A DNA stretch of 5,123 nucleotides. It comes from Candidatus Profundicultor aquiphilus (GTDB lineage: Bacteria > Atribacterota > Atribacteria > Atribacterales > Caldatribacteriaceae). Within the stretch, counting starts at the first letter, position 1, and every line of letters begins with the position of its first letter. The position numbers and the translations under genes are program-made. The notes below the pieces were generated by a model, which was not told the origin of the DNA, made no database searches, and saw only the letters and a program-made list of their open reading frames with translations. The stretch is taken from NCBI GenBank assembly GCA_013314795.1, contig JABUEZ010000166.1, positions 1 through 5,123 of the forward strand. Reading direction: 5' to 3'. This document shows, in pieces, positions 1 to 5,123 of this stretch.

Positions 1-323
1 AGGAATTGACTCTTCAGGTTGCAGCGCAGGCACCGCGGTGGGTTTCGCCTGATGATGTTCCAGAGGAGATCAAAAAGAAAGAAGAGGAAATATACTGGCA
101 GCAGCTTGCGGAGAGTGGAAAACCAGAAGCTGTGAAGCAGAAAATTGTAGAAGGGAAAATGAAGAAATTCTTTGAGGAAAACTGCCTTCTGGAGCAGGAA
201 TATATTCGAGAGCCGGAGAAAAAGGTCAAAGACCTTGTGGTAGAAACAATTGCCAAGGTTGGAGAAAACATCGTGGTGAAGCGTTTTGTCCGCTTTAAGT
301 TAGGGGAAGGAGAGAATGAGTAA
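1..323 (+). CDS. tsf: Elongation factor Ts, C-terminal part (5' end outside window)
   Basis: EF-Ts is the cytoplasmic nucleotide-exchange factor that releases GDP from EF-Tu. The reading frame is open from the window's left edge (first whole codon at base 3, Glu) to TAA 321-323, so the TTG at base 6 is an internal Leu and not a start. About 106 residues are visible. Family landmarks are the QVAAQ segment at the left edge, the DDVPEEI stretch, ESGKPEAV, KIVEGKMKKF, the CLLEQ motif and the closing GENIVVKRFVRF. The protein stops at GEGENE, without the extra C-terminal module (the DFAAEVAA-type helix) that long EF-Ts proteins carry after this point, which matches the short form known from Thermus, Thermotoga and many Clostridia. 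The stop overlaps the pyrH start by 8 bases. By conserved gene order rpsB should lie upstream. The identification is secure; only the N-terminal domain is unseen. Confidence 0.96.
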   Translation, partial: ELTLQVAAQAPRWVSPDDVPEEIKKKEEEIYWQQLAESGKPEAVKQKIVEGKMKKFFEENCLLEQEYIREPEKKVKDLVVETIAKVGENIVVKRFVRFKLGEGENE

Positions 324-1053
324 TCTACCCGAGATTCGTTTCAAGCGGATCATGTTGAAGCTTTCCGGAGAAGCCCTGAGGGGAGACCTCCCCTCAGGGA
401 TAGACGTCAGAGTTCTCTCATATCTAACCGAAGAAATTGAAAAGATCAAACGTCTGGGAGTTGAAATAGCCATCGTGGTCGGTGGAGGAAATATTTTTCG
501 GGGAAGAGTTGCTAAAGAGCAGGGAATTAATCGTGTTACTGCCGACTATATGGGGATGCTGGCTACGGTGATCAATGCCCTGGCGCTGCAGGATTTTCTG
601 GAAAATAAAGGTATTCCAACCCGAGTGCAAACGGCGATTGAAATGAGAGAAGTTGCTGAACCGTACATCCGTCGCAGAGCTATCCGTCATCTTGAAAAGG
701 GGAGAATTGTCATCTTTGCCGGTGGAACCGGCAATCCGTATTTCACCACCGATACCACTGCCGCTTTGAGGGCGGCAGAAATAAAAGCTGAGGCCCTTCT
801 CAAGGCCACCAAAGTTGACGGTGTGTACGAGGCAGATCCGGTTGCCAACCAGAATGCTTACAAATTCGAAAAACTTGACTACCTGGAAGTCATTAACCGG
901 GGTTTGCAGGTGATGGATTCCACGGCAATTTCTCTATGCATGGAGAATCACATTCCCATTATCGTGTTCAACATCAACGAACCTGATAACCTTTATCGAA
1001 TTGTCACTGGTCATAAAGTTGGTACCCTGGTGGGAAGGGAGGGAAAAACGTGA
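316..1053 (+). CDS. pyrH: UMP kinase (uridylate kinase)
   Basis: The protein phosphorylates UMP to UDP with ATP in pyrimidine nucleotide synthesis; bacterial members are hexameric cytoplasmic enzymes of the amino acid kinase family, usually regulated by GTP and UTP. At 245 residues it is close to E. coli PyrH (241). Visible motifs in order: KLSGEAL at 15-21 (phosphate-binding Lys/Ser/Gly), GGGNIFRG at 56-63, DYMGMLATVINALALQ at 77-92 (UMP pocket and oligomer helix), GGTGNPYFTTDTTA at 136-149, KVDGVYEADP at 166-175 (nucleotide site) and MDSTAISLC at 200-208. The ATG at 316 puts KLSGEAL at the usual distance from the N terminus and has AAGGAG at 307-312, though only 3 bases away. The start overlaps the tsf stop by 8 bases and the stop shares GTGA (1050-1053) with frr, so translation is probably coupled on both sides. 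No key residue appears to be missing. Confidence 0.98.
   Translation: MSNLPEIRFKRIMLKLSGEALRGDLPSGIDVRVLSYLTEEIEKIKRLGVEIAIVVGGGNIFRGRVAKEQGINRVTADYMGMLATVINALALQDFLENKGIPTRVQTAIEMREVAEPYIRRRAIRHLEKGRIVIFAGGTGNPYFTTDTTAALRAAEIKAEALLKATKVDGVYEADPVANQNAYKFEKLDYLEVINRGLQVMDSTAISLCMENHIPIIVFNINEPDNLYRIVTGHKVGTLVGREGKT
374..399 (+). repeat. Perfect 11-bp inverted repeat in early pyrH coding sequence
   Basis: The left arm CCCTGAGGGGA (374-384) is exactly complementary to TCCCCTCAGGG (389-399) around a 4-base loop, GACC. In the mRNA this would be a GC-rich hairpin starting 58 bases after the pyrH ATG and spanning codons 20-28. No T-run follows, so it is not an intrinsic terminator. It encodes the segment between the conserved GEAL and GID motifs, which is variable in the family, so protein constraint does not obviously force the symmetry. 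A regulatory or RNA-processing role is only inference. Confidence 0.8.
716..734 (+). repeat. Perfect 8-bp inverted repeat within pyrH GGTGNP motif
   Basis: TTGCCGGT (716-723) pairs with ACCGGCAA (727-734) around a GGA triloop. It lies over the codons for the invariant Gly-Gly-Thr-Gly-Asn motif, where GGN and ACN codons readily create GC palindromes, so coding constraint may explain it fully. No T-run follows. Confidence 0.6.
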
Positions 1054-1616
1054 CCGAAATCTTGAGGTCCTTGCTCAAAGATATTGAAAAAAGGATGAAA
1101 CAGGCGGTAAATGTGGTTCGGGAAGAACTCTCGCACGTGCGAACTGGTAGAGCATCGCCAGCTCTGGTGGAAAACATACCGGTGGATTATTATGGGAGTA
1201 CAGTGGAATTAAAGCAAATTGCTTCCATTACCGCACCAGATGCAAAAACACTCCTGATTCAACCCTGGGATAAGAGCGTTATCGGTGCTATTGAGAAAGC
1301 CATCTGGAAGTCTGAACTGGGTTTCAATCCCGTGGTCGATTCCACGGTGATCCGGATTACCATGCCCCCTCTTACGGAAGAGCGGAGAAAAGAAATCGCC
1401 AAGATGGCGAAGAAGATCGTGGAGGAGGGCAAAATAGCTATCCGAAATTTGCGAAGAGAGGCAAACGACGAAATCAAGAAGATGACCAAAGAGGGAAAAA
1501 TTTCTGAGGATGACGAAAAAGCTACTCAGGCTGAGGTCCAGAAACTCACCGATGAACACATTAACGAACTGGATGGAATATGGGAAAAGAAAGAAAAGGA
1601 AATTATGAGCGTTTAA
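1050..1616 (+). CDS. frr: Ribosome recycling factor (RRF)
   Basis: RRF acts with EF-G to split post-termination ribosomes and release them from mRNA for another round. The 188-residue protein is close to the usual ~185. The N-terminal helix (1-30) is followed by the signature VRTGRASPALVENI at 30-43 and VDYYGS at 45-50. The small domain II covers roughly 30-105, with IASITAPDAKTLLIQPWD inside it, and PPLTEERRKE (106-115) opens the two long C-terminal helices. IRNLRREAND at 131-140 contains the Arg equivalent to E. coli Arg132, important for ribosome binding. The GTG start at 1050 is supported by the 4-base GTGA overlap with the pyrH stop and by a good ribosome binding site (GGGAGG at 1037-1042, 7 bases upstream). 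The C terminus (EKEIMSV) lines up with the usual family end (E. coli EAELMQF), so frr is not extended and the overlap with uppS depends on the uppS start chosen. Confidence 0.98.
   Translation: MTEILRSLLKDIEKRMKQAVNVVREELSHVRTGRASPALVENIPVDYYGSTVELKQIASITAPDAKTLLIQPWDKSVIGAIEKAIWKSELGFNPVVDSTVIRITMPPLTEERRKEIAKMAKKIVEEGKIAIRNLRREANDEIKKMTKEGKISEDDEKATQAEVQKLTDEHINELDGIWEKKEKEIMSV
1571..1616 (+). promoter_or_regulatory. frr-uppS junction with competing translation signals
   Basis: The first in-frame ATG for uppS (1580) has only a weak Shine-Dalgarno-like GGATGGA (1571-1577), 2 bases away. A much better one, AAAGGA at 1595-1600, stands 4 bases before an ATG at 1605 that is in the frr frame and reads only Met-Ser-Val-stop (TAA 1614-1616). 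Nine bases-worth of sequence further on is TTG 1625, in the uppS frame, a possible re-initiation codon for ribosomes ending frr. Which signal starts uppS cannot be settled from the sequence. Confidence 0.45.
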
Positions 1617-2308
1617 GTTCCGTTTTGAAGCATGTGGCCATCATCATGGATGGAAACGGGAGATGGGCTGAGAGGCGGGGTCTTCCCCGCCTTGAGGGTC
1701 ATCGAAAAGGGGTGGAAGTGACGAGATCAATTGTCGAGGAGAGCGGAAAGCTGGGGATCAGATTTCTCACCCTTTATTCTTTTTCTACCGAAAACTGGAA
1801 ACGACCGATTAGTGAAGTGCAGGGGCTCATGCACCTCTTTGAGGAGAGCATCGGCCGATATGGAGATGAGTTGAACGCAAATGATGTGCGGGTGCGTTTC
1901 CTGGGAAGGCGAGAAGGGCTTCCAGAAGAGATCGTGAGAGGTATAACGGAGTTGGAGGAAAAAACGGCCTTTAACCAGGGATTAACCTTGAATCTGGCCA
2001 TTAACTACGGCGGAAGAGATGAGATTATTCGGGCTGTGCAGCACATCTATAAAGAAAATCCGGAATTACTGTTACATCTTGACGAGGGTGCATTCCATTC
2101 TTACCTGGATACGGCTCTCTGTCCCGATCCCGATCTTCTCATCCGTACCGGAGGAGAAAAGAGGATCAGCAATTTCCTTCTCTGGCAGATTGCCTACACG
2201 GAGCTGTGGTTTACGGAGACCTTCTGGCCTGACTTTACCGTTACCGAATTTCGGCAAGCTCTGGAAGACTTCGCCTCAAGAAAAAGAAAGTTTGGGGGTA
2301 TTCATTGA
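1580..2308 (+). CDS. uppS: Isoprenyl transferase, undecaprenyl diphosphate synthase
   Basis: This cis-prenyltransferase adds isopentenyl diphosphate units to farnesyl diphosphate, making the C55 carrier lipid for peptidoglycan and other wall polymers. With the ATG at 1580 it has 242 residues (E. coli 253). Motifs: HVAIIMDGNGRWA at 18-30, whose Asp24 is the Mg/diphosphate-binding residue; RGLPRLEGHRKG at 33-44; LYSFSTENWKRP at 65-76; NYGGRDEI at 142-149; DLLIRTGGEKRISNFLLWQ at 185-203; and the closing TELWF..WPDF. All signature residues of a functional enzyme are present. The start is uncertain: ATG 1580 overlaps frr by 37 bases and has a poor ribosome binding site, while TTG 1625 would give a protein beginning just before HVAIIMDG, a short but tolerable N terminus. 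The stop TGA 2306-2308 overlaps the cdsA start. Dxr, encoded downstream, supplies its isoprenoid substrates. The chain-length product (C55) is inferred from the bacterial family. Confidence 0.96.
   Translation: MGKERKGNYERLSSVLKHVAIIMDGNGRWAERRGLPRLEGHRKGVEVTRSIVEESGKLGIRFLTLYSFSTENWKRPISEVQGLMHLFEESIGRYGDELNANDVRVRFLGRREGLPEEIVRGITELEEKTAFNQGLTLNLAINYGGRDEIIRAVQHIYKENPELLLHLDEGAFHSYLDTALCPDPDLLIRTGGEKRISNFLLWQIAYTELWFTETFWPDFTVTEFRQALEDFASRKRKFGGIH
1673..1692 (+). repeat. Perfect 8-bp GC-rich inverted repeat in early uppS
   Basis: AGGCGGGG (1673-1680) pairs with CCCCGCCT (1685-1692) around a TCTT loop, and a G-T wobble can extend it by one pair. It begins 93 bases after ATG 1580, or 48 after the alternative TTG 1625. 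It encodes the conserved RRGLPRL segment, so the amino acids explain part of the symmetry. It is not followed by a T-run and does not look like a terminator. Confidence 0.65.
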
Positions 2309-3105
2309 AGTCCGAAAAGAGTGAGTTTACACGCAGGGTTCTGGGGATTGTTCTGGGTGTGCCTCCCTTTATCATTCTCTTATTGTTCAATCAGTGGACA
2401 CTTATGGGTGCGTTTATTGTTCTTTCGTATCTCTCTTTTCAGGAATACTGGAAGATGGTAGGAAAAGAACCGTCCTCTTTTGCATTCTGGTTCTCCTGCT
2501 ATCCGTTGGCACTGGTTTATCTTTCTTTCGTGCTCAGCCCTTTTCTACAGATGCTGGGCTGGTATATCTTTCTTCTTATGCTTATGATCTGGAGCCTTTT
2601 CTCCCCTTCCCAGGTTCTGGAACGGAGTGGTATCTACCTGTGGGGTTGTGTTTACTGTTTCTTTTTCCCCTTTTTCTGGGTTAGGCTGGGTATGGAATAT
2701 TCGAGGTGGTCGCTCCTATTTTTTGTCCTTCTTGTCTGGGCCAACGATATTTTTGCCTATCTTGTAGGGGTAAAATGGGGACGACACAAGATCGTTCCTG
2801 CAATCAGCCCTAAAAAAAGTTGGGAAGGTTTGGGGGGAGGTATTATGGCTGCGGCATTCCTATCTATGATGGTGGGCTATCTCTGGTTCAGGTTCCCTTT
2901 ATGGGTAGGTTTTCTTGCAGGATGTGCTGTGGCTTTGCTTGCCTTCGCAGGGGATCTTTTTGAATCGGCTCTAAAAAGAAAAGCCGGGGTCAAAGATTCA
3001 GGTAAATTTCTCCCCGGTCATGGAGGAATCCTGGACCGTTTTGATTCCTTTTTTGCAGTGGGACCACTGGTTTACTTCCTGAGCAGGGTGATTTGGAAAG
3101 GATGA
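2305..3105 (+). CDS. cdsA: Phosphatidate cytidylyltransferase (CDP-diglyceride synthetase)
   Basis: The enzyme is an integral membrane protein that condenses CTP with phosphatidic acid to CDP-diacylglycerol, the precursor of all major bacterial phospholipids. The protein has 266 residues, with roughly eight or nine hydrophobic segments (approximately 12-28, 32-46, 58-80, 84-98, 110-127, 136-155, 177-193, 198-216 and 248-263). The full family signature lies at 221-247, from SALKR through KDSGKFLPGHGG to the DRFD end, including the metal-binding acidic residues. WANDIFAY (145-152) and SPKKSWEG (168-175) are the other conserved polar islands. The start is TTG 2305, sharing TTGA with the uppS stop, with GGGGGT at 2294-2299 five bases upstream; no ATG or GTG lies nearby that would keep the first membrane segment at a usual distance. 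The pronounced T-richness of the gene reflects its hydrophobic residues and is not evidence of foreign origin. Confidence 0.97.
   Translation: MKSEKSEFTRRVLGIVLGVPPFIILLLFNQWTLMGAFIVLSYLSFQEYWKMVGKEPSSFAFWFSCYPLALVYLSFVLSPFLQMLGWYIFLLMLMIWSLFSPSQVLERSGIYLWGCVYCFFFPFFWVRLGMEYSRWSLLFFVLLVWANDIFAYLVGVKWGRHKIVPAISPKKSWEGLGGGIMAAAFLSMMVGYLWFRFPLWVGFLAGCAVALLAFAGDLFESALKRKAGVKDSGKFLPGHGGILDRFDSFFAVGPLVYFLSRVIWKG
3095..3102 (+). promoter_or_regulatory. Ribosome binding site that decides the dxr start
   Basis: GGAAAGGA ends 8 bases before ATG 3111, an ideal distance, and the same bases abut or overlap ATG 3102, so they could not serve it. This is the main reason for placing the dxr start at 3111. 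ATG 3102 has in its favour a 4-base ATGA overlap with the cdsA stop, like the other junctions here, and a weaker AGGGTGA at 3085-3091. Confidence 0.6.
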
Positions 3106-3110
3106 AGAAA

Positions 3111-4256
3111 ATGCGAGTGGCAGTTTTGGGGTCAACCGGATTTCTGGGGGAACAGATTCTGGAAGTGCTCTCTCAGGAAAAGAACTATGAAATTGTGCTT
3201 TTATCTGGTTACCGAAATATCGATAAATTGCTTCATCAGATGCGTGTTCTACGTCCTCGTTATGCGTTCAGCCCTTACTTTATGGGAAAAGAGGAAAAGG
3301 ACTATATTTCTGGAACCAGGTTGATCAAGGAGATAGGGGTCCTGCAAAAAATTATCCTTGACGAGGAAATTGAGGGTGTGTTTTTCGCTACCGGTGGCAT
3401 CTCTTTTCTAGAACTTTTTCTGGACCTACTGGATACTCAGAAGTGGCTGTGGGTGGCGAGTAAAGAAATGATCATCCTGGCCGGAGAAATAAAACCCCGT
3501 GATTTCTTTCAGCAAAGGGGGAATTTTATTCCCCTTGATAGCGAACATAACGCCCTCTGGCAGATGTTTCGGATGGTGCAGAAGGAAACCGTGCACAGGG
3601 TATACCTGACGGCTTCGGGAGGGCCGTTCTATGACTGGCAAGGGAAGCTTTCTGATATCACCCCGGAAATGGCTCTGGCTCATCCAAACTGGAGGATGGG
3701 AGCGAAAATAACCATCGATTCGGCAAATCTCATCAATAAGGGACTGGAGGTTATCGAAGCTTCAATTATTTTTGGTCTCGATTTTCAGAACCTTGACGTC
3801 ATTGTGCAGAAAGAAAGCTGTATCCACGCACTTCTCGAACTGAAAGACGGTTTTACTCTGGCTCTCCTTTCTCCACCGGACATGCGGTCGGTCATTTTCA
3901 ACGCTCTTCACCCGGAAAGGAATGTCCCAAACCCCTTCCGCCTTTCTGATTTCTTCAGGTTTGGCACTTTGCATTTCGATTATCCGGTTCCATCCAGATT
4001 TTCCGGTTTTTACCTGGCTCTGGAGGCAGGAAAGCGAGCTTCAGGGTATCCAACGCTTTTTTGTGGGGCTGATGAAGTGTGTGTGCAGGCTTTTTTGAAG
4101 AGGAGAATAACGTTTGATGAAATACCGTTAATTATAGAAAGAGTTCTGGAGAGGAACATCCCCGGCCCGCGGAATGTTGAAGAAGTGAAAAAGGTGTATC
4201 GTCTGGGAATGAAAATTGCCGAGGATTTGATTACCGAGAGGAGTATTTCAGGATGA
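3111..4256 (+). CDS. dxr: 1-deoxy-D-xylulose 5-phosphate reductoisomerase, divergent
   Basis: DXR rearranges and reduces DXP to 2-C-methyl-D-erythritol 4-phosphate using NADPH and a divalent metal, the committed step of the MEP isoprenoid pathway and the fosmidomycin target. Numbering from ATG 3111 gives 381 residues (E. coli about 398). LGSTGFLGEQ at 6-15 is the NADPH-binding loop. Metal ligands Asp143 and Glu145 (DSEHN) and Glu213 are present, as are the substrate-binding Ser169-Gly-Gly, His191, Trp194 of the active-site flap, Ser204, Asn209 and Lys210 (NKGLE). The protein departs from consensus elsewhere: ANKES reads ASKEM (116-120), HPQS reads QKES (233-236), the C-terminal NAANE reads CGADE (318-322), and GSTGSIG reads GSTGFLG. 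Activity is likely since the core catalytic set is intact. An alternative start at ATG 3102 adds three residues. The stop overlaps the rseP start as ATGA. Confidence 0.94.
   Translation: MRVAVLGSTGFLGEQILEVLSQEKNYEIVLLSGYRNIDKLLHQMRVLRPRYAFSPYFMGKEEKDYISGTRLIKEIGVLQKIILDEEIEGVFFATGGISFLELFLDLLDTQKWLWVASKEMIILAGEIKPRDFFQQRGNFIPLDSEHNALWQMFRMVQKETVHRVYLTASGGPFYDWQGKLSDITPEMALAHPNWRMGAKITIDSANLINKGLEVIEASIIFGLDFQNLDVIVQKESCIHALLELKDGFTLALLSPPDMRSVIFNALHPERNVPNPFRLSDFFRFGTLHFDYPVPSRFSGFYLALEAGKRASGYPTLFCGADEVCVQAFLKRRITFDEIPLIIERVLERNIPGPRNVEEVKKVYRLGMKIAEDLITERSISG
3515..3536 (+). repeat. Imperfect inverted repeat within dxr
   Basis: AAGGGG (3515-3520) pairs with CCCCTT (3531-3536). Inside, after one unpaired G, AAT (3522-3524) pairs with ATT (3528-3530) around a TTT loop. 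The stretch lies immediately before the codons for the catalytic DSEHN motif. It may be chance; it is recorded because its GGGG/CCCC core resembles the pyrH and uppS hairpins. Confidence 0.4.
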
Positions 4257-5123
4257 TCACCATTCTGGCTTTCATATTTGTCATCAGTCTTCTCATTCTG
4301 GTCCATGAGTTTGGCCATTTCATCATGGCGCGACTTTTCCGAGTCAAAGTTCTCAGTTTTGCTCTGGGTTATGGACCGAAAATATGGGCTACCCGTCGGG
4401 GTGATACCGAATTTTCTATTCGGATTCTGCCTCTTGGTGGATATGTCCGGATGGCGGGGATGGAAGGAAATCCTATCGAGGGATATGAAGAAATTGAAGT
4501 TTCCCCTGATGAACGGTTTGACCGAAAACCGCTCTGGCAGAGAAGTCTCATTGTGGTGGCGGGACCGATGATGAATTTCTTGCTCACCGTTTTTCTGGTC
4601 TCGCTCGTTTTTGGTATTGCCGGTGCCCCCACCGGGAACCTCTTGGTCTCAGAGGTAATCCCAGGTGGTCCCGCAGAAAGAGCGGGTATTCAGAAAAACG
4701 ATGTTCTCATCGCTATCAATGGAAAACCTATTAAAGATCTCGAGGAAGCCGTAAAGATTATCTCCTCGAGCGGTGGTAAAACCATTACCGTTACTGTTCG
4801 GAGAGACACTCAAGAACTCAATTTCAATGTGACGCCAGAATGGAACGAAGCGGAGCAGCGGGCCCTGATTAAAGTAGTTTTTGGACGAGAAAATCAGAAG
4901 CTCAACCCTTTTCAGGCACTCTTTCGGGGAACGCAAACTGCTGTTAACTGGTTTGTACTGAGTGTGGTGGGGCTTTTATACACAATACTCGGGAAAATCC
5001 CTTTTGAAGCTACTGGACCGCTGGGTATCGCTCAGATGGCTGGCCAGGCAGCGAGTTTTGGTTTTTTGAACTTGCTCCTTTTTGCGGCGGTAATCAGCGT
5101 CTTTCTTTCGATTTTTAACCTCA
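4253..5123 (+). CDS. rseP: RIP metalloprotease RseP/RasP (site-2 protease), 3' end outside window
   Basis: This is an intramembrane zinc protease that cuts transmembrane segments of anti-sigma factors and signal-peptide remnants after a first extracytoplasmic cut. The frame is open from ATG 4253 to the window end, giving 290 residues. The first membrane segment (about 3-24) carries the zinc-binding HEFGH at 18-22, with catalytic Glu19. Next come the conserved LPLGGYVRMAGM (59-70), FDRKPLWQR (89-97) and AGPMMNFLL (103-111) within the second membrane segment (~99-123). One PDZ domain spans about 128-195, starting LLVSEVIPGGPAERAG. Then follow TGPLGIAQMAGQAA (254-267) and the beginning of the last helices. 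The sequence stops at FNL, just before the expected NLLPxPxLDGG with the third zinc ligand. One PDZ domain suggests the Bacillus RasP-type layout and not E. coli's two. The start has AGAGGAG at 4237-4243, 9 bases upstream, and overlaps dxr by ATGA. Confidence 0.96.
   Translation, partial: MITILAFIFVISLLILVHEFGHFIMARLFRVKVLSFALGYGPKIWATRRGDTEFSIRILPLGGYVRMAGMEGNPIEGYEEIEVSPDERFDRKPLWQRSLIVVAGPMMNFLLTVFLVSLVFGIAGAPTGNLLVSEVIPGGPAERAGIQKNDVLIAINGKPIKDLEEAVKIISSSGGKTITVTVRRDTQELNFNVTPEWNEAEQRALIKVVFGRENQKLNPFQALFRGTQTAVNWFVLSVVGLLYTILGKIPFEATGPLGIAQMAGQAASFGFLNLLLFAAVISVFLSIFNL
4739..4770 (+). repeat. 8-bp inverted repeat in the PDZ-coding part of rseP
   Basis: CTCGAGGA (4739-4746) pairs exactly with TCCTCGAG (4763-4770) across a 16-base loop. 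Each arm contains the self-complementary hexamer CTCGAG, and TAAAGAT occurs just before the left arm (4732-4738) and again in the loop (4752-4758). It sits in coding sequence with no T-run after it; chance is the simplest explanation. Confidence 0.45.

Noticed and set aside
6..8. TTG at base 6 as a start for the first gene
   Set aside because: The frame continues to the left edge and TTG encodes a Leu inside a conserved EF-Ts segment, so the gene is cut by the window.
1330..1347. CCGTGG/CCACGG inverted repeat in frr
   Set aside because: A 6-bp stem with a 6-base loop is expected by chance in a window of this size, and no T-run follows.
1209..1559. Long minus-strand reading frame (116 codons) opposite frr
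   Set aside because: The plus strand clearly encodes RRF with full family motifs; the antisense frame shows no recognisable protein features and no convincing ribosome binding site.
2394..2684. Plus-strand 96-codon frame inside cdsA
   Set aside because: It is an out-of-frame reading of the T-rich cdsA sequence, whose hydrophobic-coding composition lacks stops in another frame; cdsA itself is continuous through it.
2812..2837. A7 run followed by a G6 run in cdsA as a programmed frameshift site
   Set aside because: The A7 is not phased as a slippery X-XXY-YYZ heptamer, and the zero frame encodes the conserved SPKKSWEG motif and continues to the family signature at the C terminus.
2961..3017. 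Nested inverted repeats in cdsA (TGAATC/GATTCA and CCGGGG/CCCCGG)
   Set aside because: The arms are only 6 bases with long loops, the two pairings partly exclude each other, and the region encodes the tightly conserved cdsA signature.
4278..4571. Plus-strand 97-codon frame and minus-strand frames in the rseP region
   Set aside because: The real frame here is rseP starting at 4253, with HEFGH and the PDZ domain, open to the window end; the others are shadows.
4953..4982. TTGTAC, 18 bases, TATACA as an internal promoter in rseP
   Set aside because: A loose match to a sigma-70 consensus inside a membrane-protein coding region; such matches are common by chance and nothing else supports it.
1..5123. 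A novel defence, mobile or biosynthetic system
   Set aside because: Every base is accounted for by a conserved housekeeping operon; no transposase, integrase, repeat array, toxin-antitoxin pair or unfamiliar gene is present.

Overview
The window is one strand-uniform block of seven bacterial housekeeping genes, all on the + strand and with essentially no intergenic DNA: the 3' end of tsf (EF-Ts), then pyrH (UMP kinase), frr (ribosome recycling factor), uppS (undecaprenyl diphosphate synthase), cdsA (CDP-diglyceride synthetase), dxr (DXP reductoisomerase) and the first ~290 codons of rseP (site-2 protease). This is the widely conserved tsf-pyrH-frr-uppS-cdsA-dxr-rseP order. rpsB would be expected upstream of tsf. 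Every junction overlaps by a few bases or is nearly contiguous, so the genes are almost certainly co-transcribed and many are translationally coupled. I see no promoter, intrinsic terminator, RNA gene, mobile element or CRISPR array, and no gap long enough to hold one.

Organism: a bacterium, probably not a proteobacterium. EF-Ts is the short form that ends at the RFVRF..GEG segment, and RseP has one PDZ domain rather than the two of E. coli. Base composition looks close to balanced, and start codons include ATG, GTG and TTG. The Glu/Lys-rich proteins and short EF-Ts would suit a Clostridia-like, Thermotogota, Synergistota or Atribacterota-type lineage, but the window alone does not decide this.

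Functional logic: tsf and frr serve translation (elongation factor recharging and ribosome recycling). pyrH makes UDP, feeding UTP/CTP and nucleotide-sugar pools, and cdsA uses CTP to activate phosphatidate for phospholipids. dxr is the first committed MEP-pathway step, making the isoprenoid units that uppS polymerises into the cell-wall lipid carrier. rseP cleaves membrane proteins such as anti-sigma factors and signal peptide remnants. The operon thus joins protein synthesis to envelope building.

No undescribed system is evident. The points most worth a second look are a perfect 11-bp hairpin early in pyrH, further GGGG/CCCC hairpins inside uppS and dxr, an unclear uppS start overlapping frr by 37 bases, and a DXR that keeps its catalytic residues but departs from consensus at several otherwise conserved motifs.
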